DNA of 64,000 nt from Macrosoma leucophasiata. Taxonomy: Eukaryota > Arthropoda > Insecta > Lepidoptera > Hedylidae. Positions 55,440 through 64,000 of the stretch are shown here, piece by piece. The notes under the pieces are model-generated. The model ran no database searches and was not told the DNA's origin. It worked only from the letters and a program-made list of their open reading frames with translations. Location of the stretch: positions 16,852,501-16,916,500 of the forward strand of contig JAWQUS010000027.1 in NCBI GenBank assembly GCA_036365455.1, read 5' to 3'. Each line of letters begins with the position of its first letter. The stretch's first letter is position 1. The translations under genes and the position numbers were made by a program.

Positions 55440-58340
55440 ATCACTGGTAACATACAATACACGCACTTTAAGGACAGACGAGAAAATTGCTGAGCTGGAA
55501 GAAGAATTGAACAAGTTGCTCTGGGACATCTTGGGGCTATCTGAAGTCCGTAGAGAGGGAGAGGACACGATAACGCTAAAGTCTGGCAACTTGTTCTTCT
55601 ACCGGGAGGGCGACCAGCAGTCCCAAGGTGGTGTCGGGTTTATCGTCCACAAGTCTCTCGTTAACAACATTGAATGCATCACGAGTGTGTCAAGTAGGGT
55701 CGCGTACCTGATACTCAGAATATCCAAGAGGTATTCCATGAAGGTCATCCAGGTCTACGCACCGACCTCGGCACATCCGGACGACGAGGTGGAAGCTATG
55801 TATGAGGACAACAGTAGGGCCATACATACTTCCAAAACGTAACCCTAGGAGCCAGAGGCTTTTCCTTTTTCAAGAAGCCGCCTCATAGGAAATGGACCTG
55901 GATGAGCCCCGACGGTTCCACAAAAAATGAGATAGACTTCATTATGACCACCAAGAAACACATATTCAATGATGTCTCCGTGATTCACAGGGTGAAAACC
56001 GGAAGTGATCACCGAATGGTTAGGGGCACATTGAATTTAAACATCAAGATCGAAAGATCTCGTCTAATGAAGTCTACGCTCCGACCTACTGTTGCTCACA
56101 TACAAAACACCGAGAGCTTTCAGCTCGAATTGCAAAATCGCTTTGCTTGCCTGGAGGATTGCATCTCAGTGGACGATATGAATGACAGGTTGGTAAAAAC
56201 TGTCCATTCGGTGTTGTCTAAATACTTCAAAACCCGCCGATGAAATAGACCTCAGAAACTCACCGATCATACCCTCAACCTTATGGCAGAACGACGCTCA
56301 ATGAAACTGCAGACCTCTGATGAAGCTAAAAAATACCGGCAACTTAATAAACAGATCCAACAGTCCTTGCGGCACGACGTCAGAACCTTCAACACAAAAT
56401 GTGTTGAGGAAACGATAGAGCAAAATAAAGGCTCCAAAGTGTTTGCAAGGGATCTGTCTATTGGACAGAGCCGGTTGATGCAGCTGAAGACAGAGGACGG
56501 CAGTGTAGCGTCGACTAAGCCTGAGGTATTGCGGGAGATCGAGAGGTTCTATGGGCAGTTATATACCTCGGTCGCACAACCTGCCTCTGCTTTGGTCAGA
56601 GACCCGAGAGCCAAATTAACCCGACACTATACCGAAGATATCCTGGACATCAGCCTGTACGAGATTAGGATGGCCCCCAAACAGCTTAAGAACAACAAGG
56701 CGCCTGGAGAGGACGGAGTCACTACAGAGCTTCTGCAAGCGGGTGGATCATCGCTACTGAAAGTCCTTCAGAAGCTCTTTAATTCCGTCCTATTCGAAGG
56801 TACTACGCCAGAAGCATGGAACAGAGGCGTGGTAGTGCTTTTCTTCAAAAAAGGTGATAAAGCCCTATTGAAGAACTATAGACCCATCTCGCTTCTGAGC
56901 CATGTCTACAAGCTGTTTTCGAGGGTTATCACGAACCGTCTCGCTCGCAGTTTTGATGACTTCCAGCCTCCCGAGCAAGCCGGTTTCCGAAAAGGCTATA
57001 GTACCATAGACCACATACACACGCTACGGCAGGTTATACAGAAGTCCGATCATAATCATAAATAATCATTTATTTACCAGAATGTAGTGGGTACATGTAG
57101 GTACAGATGGTGAGGTAATACAATTATAGCACTATCACATTCTACCATTACAATGGTGTGTAAAATATCCATAAACTTAACTAAATAGTATGTCAAAATA
57201 TTATTATTGTAATTCGAATATTATGAGGAGTATAACCGGCCATTATGCTTAGCGTTCGTGGACTATGAGAAAGCCTTTGATTCGGTTGAAACATGGGCTG
57301 TGCTGCAGTCTTTACAGCGTTGCCACATTGACTATCGGAATATCGAAGTGTTGAAGTGTCTGTATAAAAACGCCACCATGTCAGTCCGAGTACAGGACCA
57401 ATGCACGAAGGCGATTCCTTTGCAGAGGGGAGTAAGACAGGGAGATGTCATCTCACCTCTGCTCATCACCAATGCAATGGAAGACGCCTTCAAGCTCCTG
57501 GAATGGCAAGGACTAGGCATCAATATCAACGGCGAATACATCACTCACCTTCGGTTTGCCGACGATATTATAGTCATGGCAGAGTCGCTGGAAGATCTCA
57601 GCACAAAGCTTGAAGACCTCAATCGAGTGTCCCAAAGAGTGGGCCTTAAAATGAACATGGATAAGACCAAGGTTAAATGGAAGGTTAAAGGATGTTCAAT
57701 AACCTTGTATCGCCCACTCCAGTGTCCGTTGGGAACTCGATGCTCGAAGTTGTCGACGACTACGTCTATTTAGGACAAACCATACAACTAGGCAGGTCGA
57801 ACTTCGAGAAAGAGGTCATTCGCCGAATCCAACTCGGCTGGGCAGCGTTCGGGAAGTTAAGGAGCGTTTTCTCGTCAAACATCCCGCAGTCCTTGAAGAC
57901 GAAAGTCTTTAACCAGTGCGTTTTGCCGGTGATGACCTACGGTGCCGAGACGTGGTCTCTCACTATGTGTCTCGTACGAAAGCTCCAAGTCACTCAGCGG
58001 TCAATGGAGAGGGCTATGCTCGGCGTTTCATTCATTTCTGGATCGAATCAGAAATGAGGAGATCCGTAGGCGAACAAAAGTCGCTGAAGCCAAGCAGATC
58101 TCCAAGCTGAAGTGGCAATGGGCAGGGCACATAGCTCGGAGAACCGATAGCCGCTGGGGCAGAAAGATTCTTGAGTGGAGACCACGTATCGGCAAGCGCA
58201 GCGTGGGGCGTCCACCTGCAAGATGGACCGACGTCCTAGTGAAGGCTGCAGGTATCCGCTGGATGCACGTCGCTTCCGATCGGTCGGCATGGAGGTCATT
58301 GGGGGAGGCCTATGTTCAGCAATGGATGTCCTATGGCTGA
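55440..58340 (+). pseudogene. RTE endonuclease/reverse transcriptase, broken
   Basis: Pieces in order: the endonuclease N-half (55507-55842: DILGLSEVRREG, GVGFIVHKS, VIQVYAPTSAHPDDEVE), then a deletion of the DxN-containing centre and a frame change; the endonuclease end (55902-56243: EIDFIMT, TGSDHRMVRG); then the linker and RT start (56283-57065: KAPGEDGVTTELLQAGG, NYRPISLLSHVYKLF, QAGFRKGYSTIDH). After the insertion come RT palm (57258-57773: DYEKAFDSVE, GVRQGDVISPLL, LRFADDIIVMAE) and frameshifted C-terminus (57692-58340: YVYLGQTI, GHIARRTDSRWG, GRPPARWTD). At least three frame changes and one stop, so it is inactive. Confidence 0.88.
57060..57224 (-). mobile_element. 165-bp insertion inside the RTE
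   Basis: RT coding sequence is continuous from 'gatcataatcat' (ending 57059) to 'gaggagtataaccgg' (from 57225), so the material between is inserted. It starts 'aataatcatttatttacc', like a reversed LINE 3' tail. This is the third level of nesting here. Confidence 0.7.
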
Positions 58341-58807
58341 TATGATGATGATGAATGTAGTAGTGTAAGTAAAATTATGATAAATGTATTTAAATTTCTG
58401 AAGTATGTTAATCAGATATTGAATAATATTAACACTATGGTACACCAGGGTTACATTTTTTGCGATAACTTTTTGGTTTAGCACTCTTGATACTAGTGAT
58501 TCCTGATAAGCCTCGTTTAATATATTTGTCACTACCTCAGCACCCCGCTCGCATCAACCACACACGCAAGCGAAGTCGGGTTAGGGCCAAAAGCGTGGGC
58601 CTACTAAAGTAGTCCACGCGTGTGTTGGTGTACCAAATTCAGGTACGTACGTATCTTTTGGTGTATTATCGATATGTACGCTATTATCATGTTCTAAACT
58701 TATAAATAATGTATTTATATTAATGTATGTCGAATAGTAATTATATATATATATATTGTAAACATACCATAAAATTATCTATATATAACATTTATGTCTA
58801 ATTACAG

Positions 58808-59117
58808 ATTTATGTATGAATTGCCCTTCAATTTGATAAAACTGCTTTTGAATCGCCGGGCATCCATTGAAACACTTCCCCGACAGTTTACATTTAGGAT
58901 TGAAGCACTTTTGGACAAAATAACTCAAGAACCCCGAGAGTCTCAACACGATGTGACTCTGAAGAAGATAGGACGCGTTGATCTATGTGCACTCTGCCTG
59001 AGAGCCCGATATTGGTCAGCAGAAAAATGGTGCCAAACTTGCAATAAAAGGATTTGCCCTAATCACCAAGCAGTAATTTGTCCTAAATACTATGAAAACA
59101 AAGAAAATAGACATTAA
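58808..59117 (+). CDS. Cys-rich terminal exon, piggyBac-like C-terminal domain
   Basis: An acceptor-like 'ctaattacag' (to 58807) precedes an open frame of about 102 codons to TAA at 59115. Its end holds CALC, WCQTCNKRICPNH and VIC, a C-x2-C-x10-C-x2-C-x4-C-x2-H-x4-C pattern like the cross-brace zinc module at the C-terminus of piggyBac transposases. Upstream parts (ELPFNLIKLLLNRRAS) are compatible with the end of such a protein, but the DDD catalytic core is not in the window. It lies within the long-TIR element, so it is probably its remaining transposase tail. Alternative: a host zinc-finger exon. Assignment is tentative. Confidence 0.45.
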
Positions 59118-59330
59118 ATTTAATATTAAGTTTAAAAAAATACTTTGATCTCAGAAGTGCCATTTAAGTTACTTTTTCTTAAATATTTACTAAATTTTTG
59201 ATTGTCAACTATTCTTAATCATTTATCTAAAAATTAAGGTTATAAACGTAAAAAAAATAAATATCTTTCCTATTAGATAATGTTGTTTCAATCAGATAAT
59301 TTAAAATATAAAAGTTATTTACATTTTAAA

Positions 59331-59352
59331 ATGGCCTACTATAGTAGGCCAT
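59331..59352. repeat. Perfect 22-bp palindrome
   Basis: 'atggcctactatagtagg' plus 'ccat' is its own reverse complement and is followed by 'gcgtgta'. A related imperfect palindrome at 58595-58617 ('gtgggcctactaaagtagtc') is followed by 'gcgtgtg'. The pair flanks the Cys-rich exon and lies inside the long-TIR element. Confidence 0.7.
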
Positions 59353-59392
59353 GCGTGTATTCGAGTCAAAAAAAAGGGGCGCGTGTACTGTA

Positions 59393-59540
59393 GCGTAAAA
59401 GATGATTGAATTGATGATTTTTTTTACTCATACTTGTCATTAATTTGAAAACACTCATCATTATAATTTTAAGTGGTCATTATAAAAAGTTGGCATTTTG
59501 AGAAGTTGCCATTTTGAGATGATACGATAAGTTGTGTGCC
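59393..59540 (-). repeat. Right inverted end of the long-TIR element
   Basis: Reverse complement of 54866-55105 with the minisatellite shortened: 'gatgattgaattgatgattt', 'tgtcattaatttgaaaacac', 'tcatcattataattttaagt', 'ttggcattttgagaagttgc' and 'gagatgatacgata'. Confidence 0.85.
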
Positions 59541-59754
59541 CTGTGTCCATAGTCCGCCAAAAAGTTTAGTATGTCAAAAAGCGGAAAGAAACTGAATGAG
59601 GAAATAGGTACATGTAATGTTGTTTTGGATGAATATATTAATAATTTACGGGCGATTAAATTTAATAACAGTCATTATACCAACTTAATGATTAACTTGT
59701 TTTTAAATTTCAATTGTTCAGTAATTAAATTAATCTACCAAAAATTATGGATGA

Positions 59755-60003
59755 CTAGCTGTTTACCCGCGATTTTATCTACGTGTTATTTTTTTTGCGA
59801 CAAAACTATATAACAAAATATAATAATAATATTTCATACCCTGAAATATTATTATTATATTTTACTGAAATACAGTCTCTTAAGGAATTATTAAATTAAA
59901 TACTTGCTTTGATACATATGTCTGACACTGGGTTTTTAAGTGATGTGGTTAAGGCGTGAGAGGATAACAAACAGACAGATTTTCGCATTTATATTAGTAT
60001 AGA
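59755..60003 (+). mobile_element. Short retroposon family G with internal hairpin
   Basis: Starts 'gactagctgtttacccgcga' and ends with 'caaacagacagattttcgca' and 'tttatattagtatagat'. Inside is a perfect 22-bp inverted repeat (59815-59836 and 59842-59863, A/T-only arms with ATT repeats). Confidence 0.65.
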
Positions 60004-60230
60004 TTATAAATTAAAGTAAAAAATAACATTACAAATTGAACATAGTTTTTGAGATTTGATGTTCAAATATATTATGTCGAAAGTACACCATTGCCATGTG
60101 CACAACGTGACAATTTTGATACATGTCATGTTTAAATTACGCGTAAGGAATAGTGACAAAGCATTAATAAAAAATGTGTTTTTATTTTTGACATTTAATG
60201 TACCTACCTAATAAGTTATTTGGTCTTAAA

Positions 60231-60524
60231 CATAAAGCAACACGGGCCACCGGCCGCGGCGGACCGGACGGGAGTAGCCATAGCGTTTATTACCGATGCA
60301 AAACAGTCTGTCATTTATTGCGGGGGAAATGCGTGCGACACACCCGCACACTACAAAAATCGTCTTTTACTACGAAACTCACACCTTGACTTTAACAAAA
60401 TACAGAAACAATTTCACGCACACATTTGAACATCTAGGCGACAGGTATAGGCCCATTTGGGCTTGTACTTTGACAGAGAGGAAAGCCTGCATATGGCTAC
60501 TCCCCTCCCCGGTGTTGCTCTATG
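60231..60524. mobile_element. TIR DNA element, second copy, exact 8-bp duplication
   Basis: Left 'cataaagcaacacgggccac', right '...ccggtgttgctctatg'. Exact duplications 'gtcttaaa' at 60223-60230 and 60525-60532. The interior matches 9961-10292 ('accgatgcaaaacagtctgt', 'gaaactcacaccttgacttt', 'tctaggcgacaggtatagg'). Open frames over it are not genes. Confidence 0.9.
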
Positions 60525-60525
60525 G

Positions 60526-60824
60526 TCTTAAAAATCATTTAATAAGTATTTCTTTCCAATCTTGATAAGATCAATCTTAAAAATCATTTAATAAGTATTT
60601 CTTTCCAATCTTGATAAGATCAATCTTAAAAATCATTTAATAAGTATTTCTTTCCAATCTTGATAAGATCAATCTTAAAAATCATTTAATAAGTATTTCT
60701 TTCCAATCTTGATAAGATTGGAAAGAAATACTTATTAAATGATTTTTAAGACCATAGAGCAACACCGGGGAGGGGAGTAGCCATATGCAGGCTTTCCTCT
60801 CTGTCAAAGTACAAGCCCAAATGG
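60526..60824. repeat. 49-bp tandem array ending in an inverted copy
   Basis: A 49-bp unit ('tcttaaaaatcatttaataa' then 'gtatttctttccaatcttga') starts at 60526, 60575, 60624 and 60673. At about 60714 the sequence turns back on itself, and 60714-60824 is the reverse complement of one flank unit plus the right end of the preceding TIR element (60453-60524). The turn point is 'ccaatcttgataagattgg'. Confidence 0.9.
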
Positions 60825-60829
60825 TCCTT

Positions 60830-61615
60830 ATTTACATTTATATTATTGATGAGATGTCGTTCACAAGACACGTGCTATGGGATGTGATTTTTAAACCTTT
60901 CCCAAGCAAATCCTAAAATGTATTCCCGCTGGTTACTATTTGCGAGTTCGGGAACAACTTGAAGAGTAAATTCTCATTGTGACTTGGGTGCGAGTTCATT
61001 ATTTTGCGAAGCTAATTGAAATGTGTACTTTCGCTATAATTTCGTTCGGACTGAAAGCAATTTTGAAGACTGAAAACTGAAATCCCATTTTGTATGCAAT
61101 AAACTGAGCGCGATACACGGCATTTTAGATGCAATCTACTCCCAAGCAATGTTAGGTTGAATAAATATAAAATATTTATGTCGGAGATGTTAGATTACTA
61201 CTTAAATATTACTTAAGTGCTAAAAGAAACTTTTAAATGTATTGCTCCAAATACTGTAGCAAGATTTATGAACCAGAATAGAAAATGGTATGCTCCAGTT
61301 TACTATGGATTAGTGTAGGGTTTTTTTTAGATTAGAGTGCTATGCGATATAGGGATTCTCTTTAATTGAGTTTTATGTCAGTTTAGTTCAAAATGTTTTA
61401 GTGCTATATAAAATTCTTATAATATTGCTTTTCGCATTTACCAAAACATCCTAAAGTGGTTACTAATATTGTACCTAAGTAGTCAGTAGTTCAGGGAGCT
61501 ACTTTTACACATTTTTTACAAAAGCTGAATTGGAATACAAAGGAACAGTAGCGTGTAGCTCGTTGCACTACTGTATACTATCCACACTTAGTTTAGAATA
61601 ATATGTTTTATTTGT
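60830..61615. other. Intron 2 sequence without recognisable features
   Basis: AT-rich intronic DNA between the fold-back and the family C copy; no recognisable repeat or coding signal. Confidence 0.4.
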
Positions 61616-61626
61616 ATACGATTAAT

Positions 61627-61975
61627 AATAATAAATGATGGCAACCCATTATACGTCCCACTGCTGGGCACGAGTCTCTCCCCTTTTTGGGGGGAGGGCC
61701 TGGAGCTTGCTTCACCACGCTGCTCCAATGCGGATTGGTGGAGGTGGCTGGGTTAGTGGCCAACCCGCTGTCGGATTTCAAACCGCCCATAAGGCCTCCG
61801 ACAAGGTTTAACGACTGCTATCCATCGATAGCAACCGGGACCGACGGCTTAACGTGCCCTCCGAAGCACGGAAACGCGCATTTATTTTGCCACTAGCGGT
61901 CACCCATCACACTATCCGACCGCGCCCGTAGTGCTTAACCGAGTAGATCGCTTACGATCTACACCAGCCGCTGGA
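61627..61975 (-). mobile_element. Short retroposon family C copy
   Basis: Very close to 41990-42345: 'ggcaacccattatacgtccc', 'ccaccacgctgctccaatgc', 'gacaaggtttaacgactgct', 'gaccgacggcttaacgtgcc' and 'gcttaaccgagtagatcgct'. (AAT)n at the left end. Confidence 0.85.
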
Positions 61976-62559
61976 CCATGCACTCTTCATCTTGTAGCTT
62001 GTATACGATTGCATAATCATAACCTTGCTTATTTTTTAACTTTTTTGTCGTTTTTCAGCTTTTGTGATTTTGGTCAACTAATGTAAGAAAGCAACAATTG
62101 TATTATATCAACAATGTAACTGGTTGGTCCTAGTAAAGTCTGGATAACCGAGCGGTAGCTCAGCGAAGTTCTTGGATTTGAACGCTCCCCACGGCCCCCA
62201 GTGTCCAGGGCACACGCTGCTCTGGATTATAAACGATTATTGTAGCCTTACATGTATGTATACAGTACGCGCAAAACTTAATTGCCGATGAGTGACGTTG
62301 CCTGCGCAAACTTTGCGCCAGTTCCTAAGCATGCGACAACGACTCAGGCGATTAAAAGAAGTAAAAGAACGAGTTTCAATGTTGACCTGATGAAAGTGAA
62401 CTACTGCCACATTTACCCCATCTTTACCATAAAATATTCTTCTTCGCAGCAACTTGTAATTACGGACGCATTTACGTTTTGCCCGTCCTGTACGCAATAC
62501 AAAAAGTCCCAAGAGCACAAAACGATAGCGCGATGTAAGCCACAACGTTTGTTGCACAG

Positions 62560-62739
62560 GACTCAGAGCTGTCAGTGTTCGAGACGACGATCAGATTCGT
62601 CGGCGGGTTGCTCTCTTGCTACGCGCTGACCGGCGACACGCTGTTCCGCGACAAGGCGGCTGAAGTGGCCGACGCCCTGCTGCCGGCCTTCGACACGCCC
62701 ACCGGCCTGCCGTACTCCCTCATCAACCCCTCTACCAAG
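62560..62739 (+). CDS. GH47 alpha-1,2-mannosidase, exon 3
   Basis: 60 codons, with acceptor 'gttgcacag' (to 62559) and donor 'gtatgg' (62740), phase 0 both ends. It encodes DSELSVFETTIRFVGGLLS, CYALTGDTLFRDKAAEVADA and LLPAFDTPTGLPYSLINPST, colinear with GH47 enzymes directly after the exon 2 part. E-x-S-V-F-E-x-x-I-R-x-x-G-G-L-L and the LLPAF-TPTG-P motif are strongly conserved in the family. Codons are GC-rich. The protein would continue with further exons beyond 64000. Confidence 0.92.
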
Positions 62740-62801
62740 GTATGGTTACACAAAATTATATTTATGTATGCCATGAAAGAAGTAGACGAAGTGGAGTCTA
62801 A

Positions 62802-63078
62802 TGGTGAGATTCACAGACCGCACTACGACTTTACTTTGAGCAAAGTATTTATTTATTTTTTTATTTATACACTTTATTGTACACCAGAAAACTAAACAAA
62901 TTATACAAACAAGAAAAGAAATAAAAGTACAAAAGGCGGTCTTATCGCAAAAGGTGCGATTTCTTCCAGACAACCTTTATCAAGTATGCTTAGAACTGTC
63001 AGAAATGTATGGGTTTTGATAGTTCGAAGCGTTCTTTGCTCGAAAGTAAAGTCGTAGTGCGGTCTGTGAATCTCGCCC
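62802..63078. mobile_element. Harbinger-like MITE with 3-bp TAA duplication
   Basis: Inverted ends of about 40 bp ('gagattcacagaccgcacta' 'cgactttacttt' and 'gagcaaag' on the left; mirrored at 63035-63078) with TAA on both sides (62799-62801 and 63079-63081). The 3-bp TAA duplication fits PIF/Harbinger. The middle ('ctttattgtacaccagaaaa' to 'cttccagacaacc') looks like a separate repeat nested within it. It lies 60 bp after exon 3. Confidence 0.8.
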
Positions 63079-63084
63079 TAAATT

Positions 63085-63510
63085 TATTGTCGTTGCTACT
63101 TTAGAGACCTAAAATGCTTTGCGTCTTTATTGGAAAGTTCTCATCAACACTCAACACCACTATTTAGGGACAAATTGAGTTATACATTGGTACGTCTTTG
63201 AAATCCTTCAACTCAAACCTTCACTCGAATCAACTCTAGCTTCGAAATAACGAACGTAAAACAATCAGTGGTATTGATTTAACAATCAGTAGTATTGATT
63301 AACGCGTTTACTATCGCTACTGAAGATCTAGCTTCAGTAATCTATACTCCTATACGAATATTATGAAGAGGTTAAGTTTGTAACTTTGTTTGTTTGTAGG
63401 GGCTAATCTTTGGTAATAATGGTTCGATCATGATTTTTTTTTTTACATTCATAAAGCTACACTTTTCAGCAGTGCAACATTAAGTACTATTTAGCCTTTT
63501 TATAATTTTT
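63085..63510. other. Intron 3 sequence without recognisable features
   Basis: Contains a small direct duplication 'acaatcagt.gtattgatt' at about 63262-63300. Nothing else recognised. Confidence 0.4.
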
Positions 63511-63514
63511 TATT

Positions 63515-63808
63515 AAACCATTTAGAGCTCGCGGGCGTAGGCACCACCGCATTACCTAATATACTTGCCGCTAAATGATAGTGTTCAGCACTATCGTCTT
63601 CTGGTCAGGTGGTAATGTACGGCCCTGTAATTTCCGGCACAGAGGCATAACACCTTAGGCACAGTATAGTACGGTGCCTTAGGCCTCAGGAGTGGTAACG
63701 CATCTGCACTTTGACCTTGGTCTTACTGTGGGTGTCTATAGGCTGCAGTCATCACTTAACATCAATGTGATCTGCAAGCTTGTTTGGCACTTCCATTACA
63801 TAAAAAAA
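63515..63808 (+). repeat. Dispersed repeat family A, full copy
   Basis: Shows 'agctcgcgggcgtaggcacc', 'accgcattacctaatatact', 'gtcaggtggtaatgtacggc', 'aggcctcaggagtggtaacg' and 'tgcagtcatcacttaacatc', ending 'cattacataaaaaaaat'. A short extra piece with 'cagtatagtacggtgcctta' duplicates the 'ccttaggc' site inside it. Confidence 0.85.
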
Positions 63809-64000
63809 ATAGCTTTTAGGGAAACTATCTACCATTTAGCGAACCGATAATGTATTTTAACAGAATGGTAAATATATATCCGACTGAACATAATAAAGTT
63901 CATGACTTTAACAGACTATACATGCAATATCGTATATATGTGAGTTGTTCCCTCGTAAAAATTCAACTGCTAAACTAATTTTAACACACGAGGTGCTCTT

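Larger units (their letters stand above)
55131..58353 (+). mobile_element. RTE-type LINE with 12-bp target duplication
   Basis: Flanked by exact 'aatgtagtagtg' at 55119-55130 and 58354-58365. The 3' end has almost no UTR: the stop-proximal sequence runs into 'ggctgatatgatgatgatg'. The coding region is broken, and a 165-bp insertion lies within it. This is the family whose deletion derivative is at 4581-5072 and whose tail is shared by family B. Confidence 0.9.
54866..59540. mobile_element. Long-TIR DNA element, split by an RTE insertion
   Basis: Inverted ends at 54866-55105 and 59393-59540 bound about 4.7 kb. Subtracting the RTE (55131-58353) and one target duplication leaves about 1.4 kb, which contains a Cys-rich exon-like segment (58808-59117) and two matching palindromes. 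The outermost ends and target duplication are unclear; 'agggca' is the last outer base match seen. It may be a deleted piggyBac-related or other TIR element. Confidence 0.65.

Noticed and set aside
55047..55462. Frames of 129 codons (+) and 105 codons (-)
   Set aside because: They cover the non-coding 5' region of the RTE and the end of the inverted repeat; no domain.
60526..60720. CRISPR-like regular repeat
   Set aside because: The 49-bp units are contiguous with no spacers; it is a simple tandem array in an insect genome.

Overview
The window looks like nuclear DNA of a moth or butterfly. It is AT-rich, spliced, and dominated by transposable elements typical of insects and especially Lepidoptera: BEL/Pao, RTE-type LINEs, a jockey/CR1-like LINE, a Penelope-like element, mariner, many MITEs, and short retroposons with the 'cccgcggcttcgcccgcgtgg'-like head and GACA-rich tail. 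There are no operons, CRISPR arrays or bacterial signals. Species cannot be decided from the sequence alone.

One clear host gene is present, on the + strand: a class I (GH47) alpha-1,2-mannosidase of the Golgi type. Exon 1 (44930-45124) carries the start codon and a signal anchor. Exon 2 (50318-50536) and exon 3 (62560-62739) carry the start of the catalytic domain. All junctions are phase 0 with GT/AG ends, and the gene runs off the right end. Its first two introns are 5.2 kb and 12.0 kb and are largely built of mobile elements.

Layout. 1-4.3 kb: no gene seen. 4.3-6.7 kb: a short RTE-tailed retroposon fused to an internally deleted RTE copy, a perfect hairpin, and a GC-rich block of unknown origin. 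7.5-12.1 kb: two families of locally duplicated, diverged blocks, broken by a TIR element with 8-bp target duplications. 13-16.2 kb: short retroposons and a jockey/CR1-like LINE with a dead reverse transcriptase. 16.96-17.45 kb: two MITEs, the first a palindrome packed with TATCGATA. 18.77-25.58 kb: a complete BEL/Pao retrotransposon on the minus strand with near-identical LTRs and an uninterrupted 1821-residue polyprotein. 26-34 kb: dispersed repeats and a pogo-like MITE. 34.7-39.4 kb: a five-copy diverged tandem array split by a 5'-truncated APE-endonuclease LINE with an 11-bp target duplication. 40.9-44.1 kb: more dispersed repeats. 44.8 kb to the end: the mannosidase gene, with a mariner relic, a Penelope-like element with GIY-YIG domain, and a 4.7-kb element with long inverted ends that has been split by an RTE copy, which is itself split by a smaller insertion.

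The observations most worth a second look are: a ~40-bp duplicated piece of mannosidase exon 2 lying 0.75 kb downstream beside a tRNA-like SINE; the long-TIR element with a Cys-rich exon resembling a piggyBac C-terminal domain; the TATCGATA palindrome; the five-copy array; the tandem-plus-inverted fold-back at 60.5-60.8 kb; and the short retroposon that shares its 3' tail with the resident RTE. All homology statements come from reading by eye; no database search was run.
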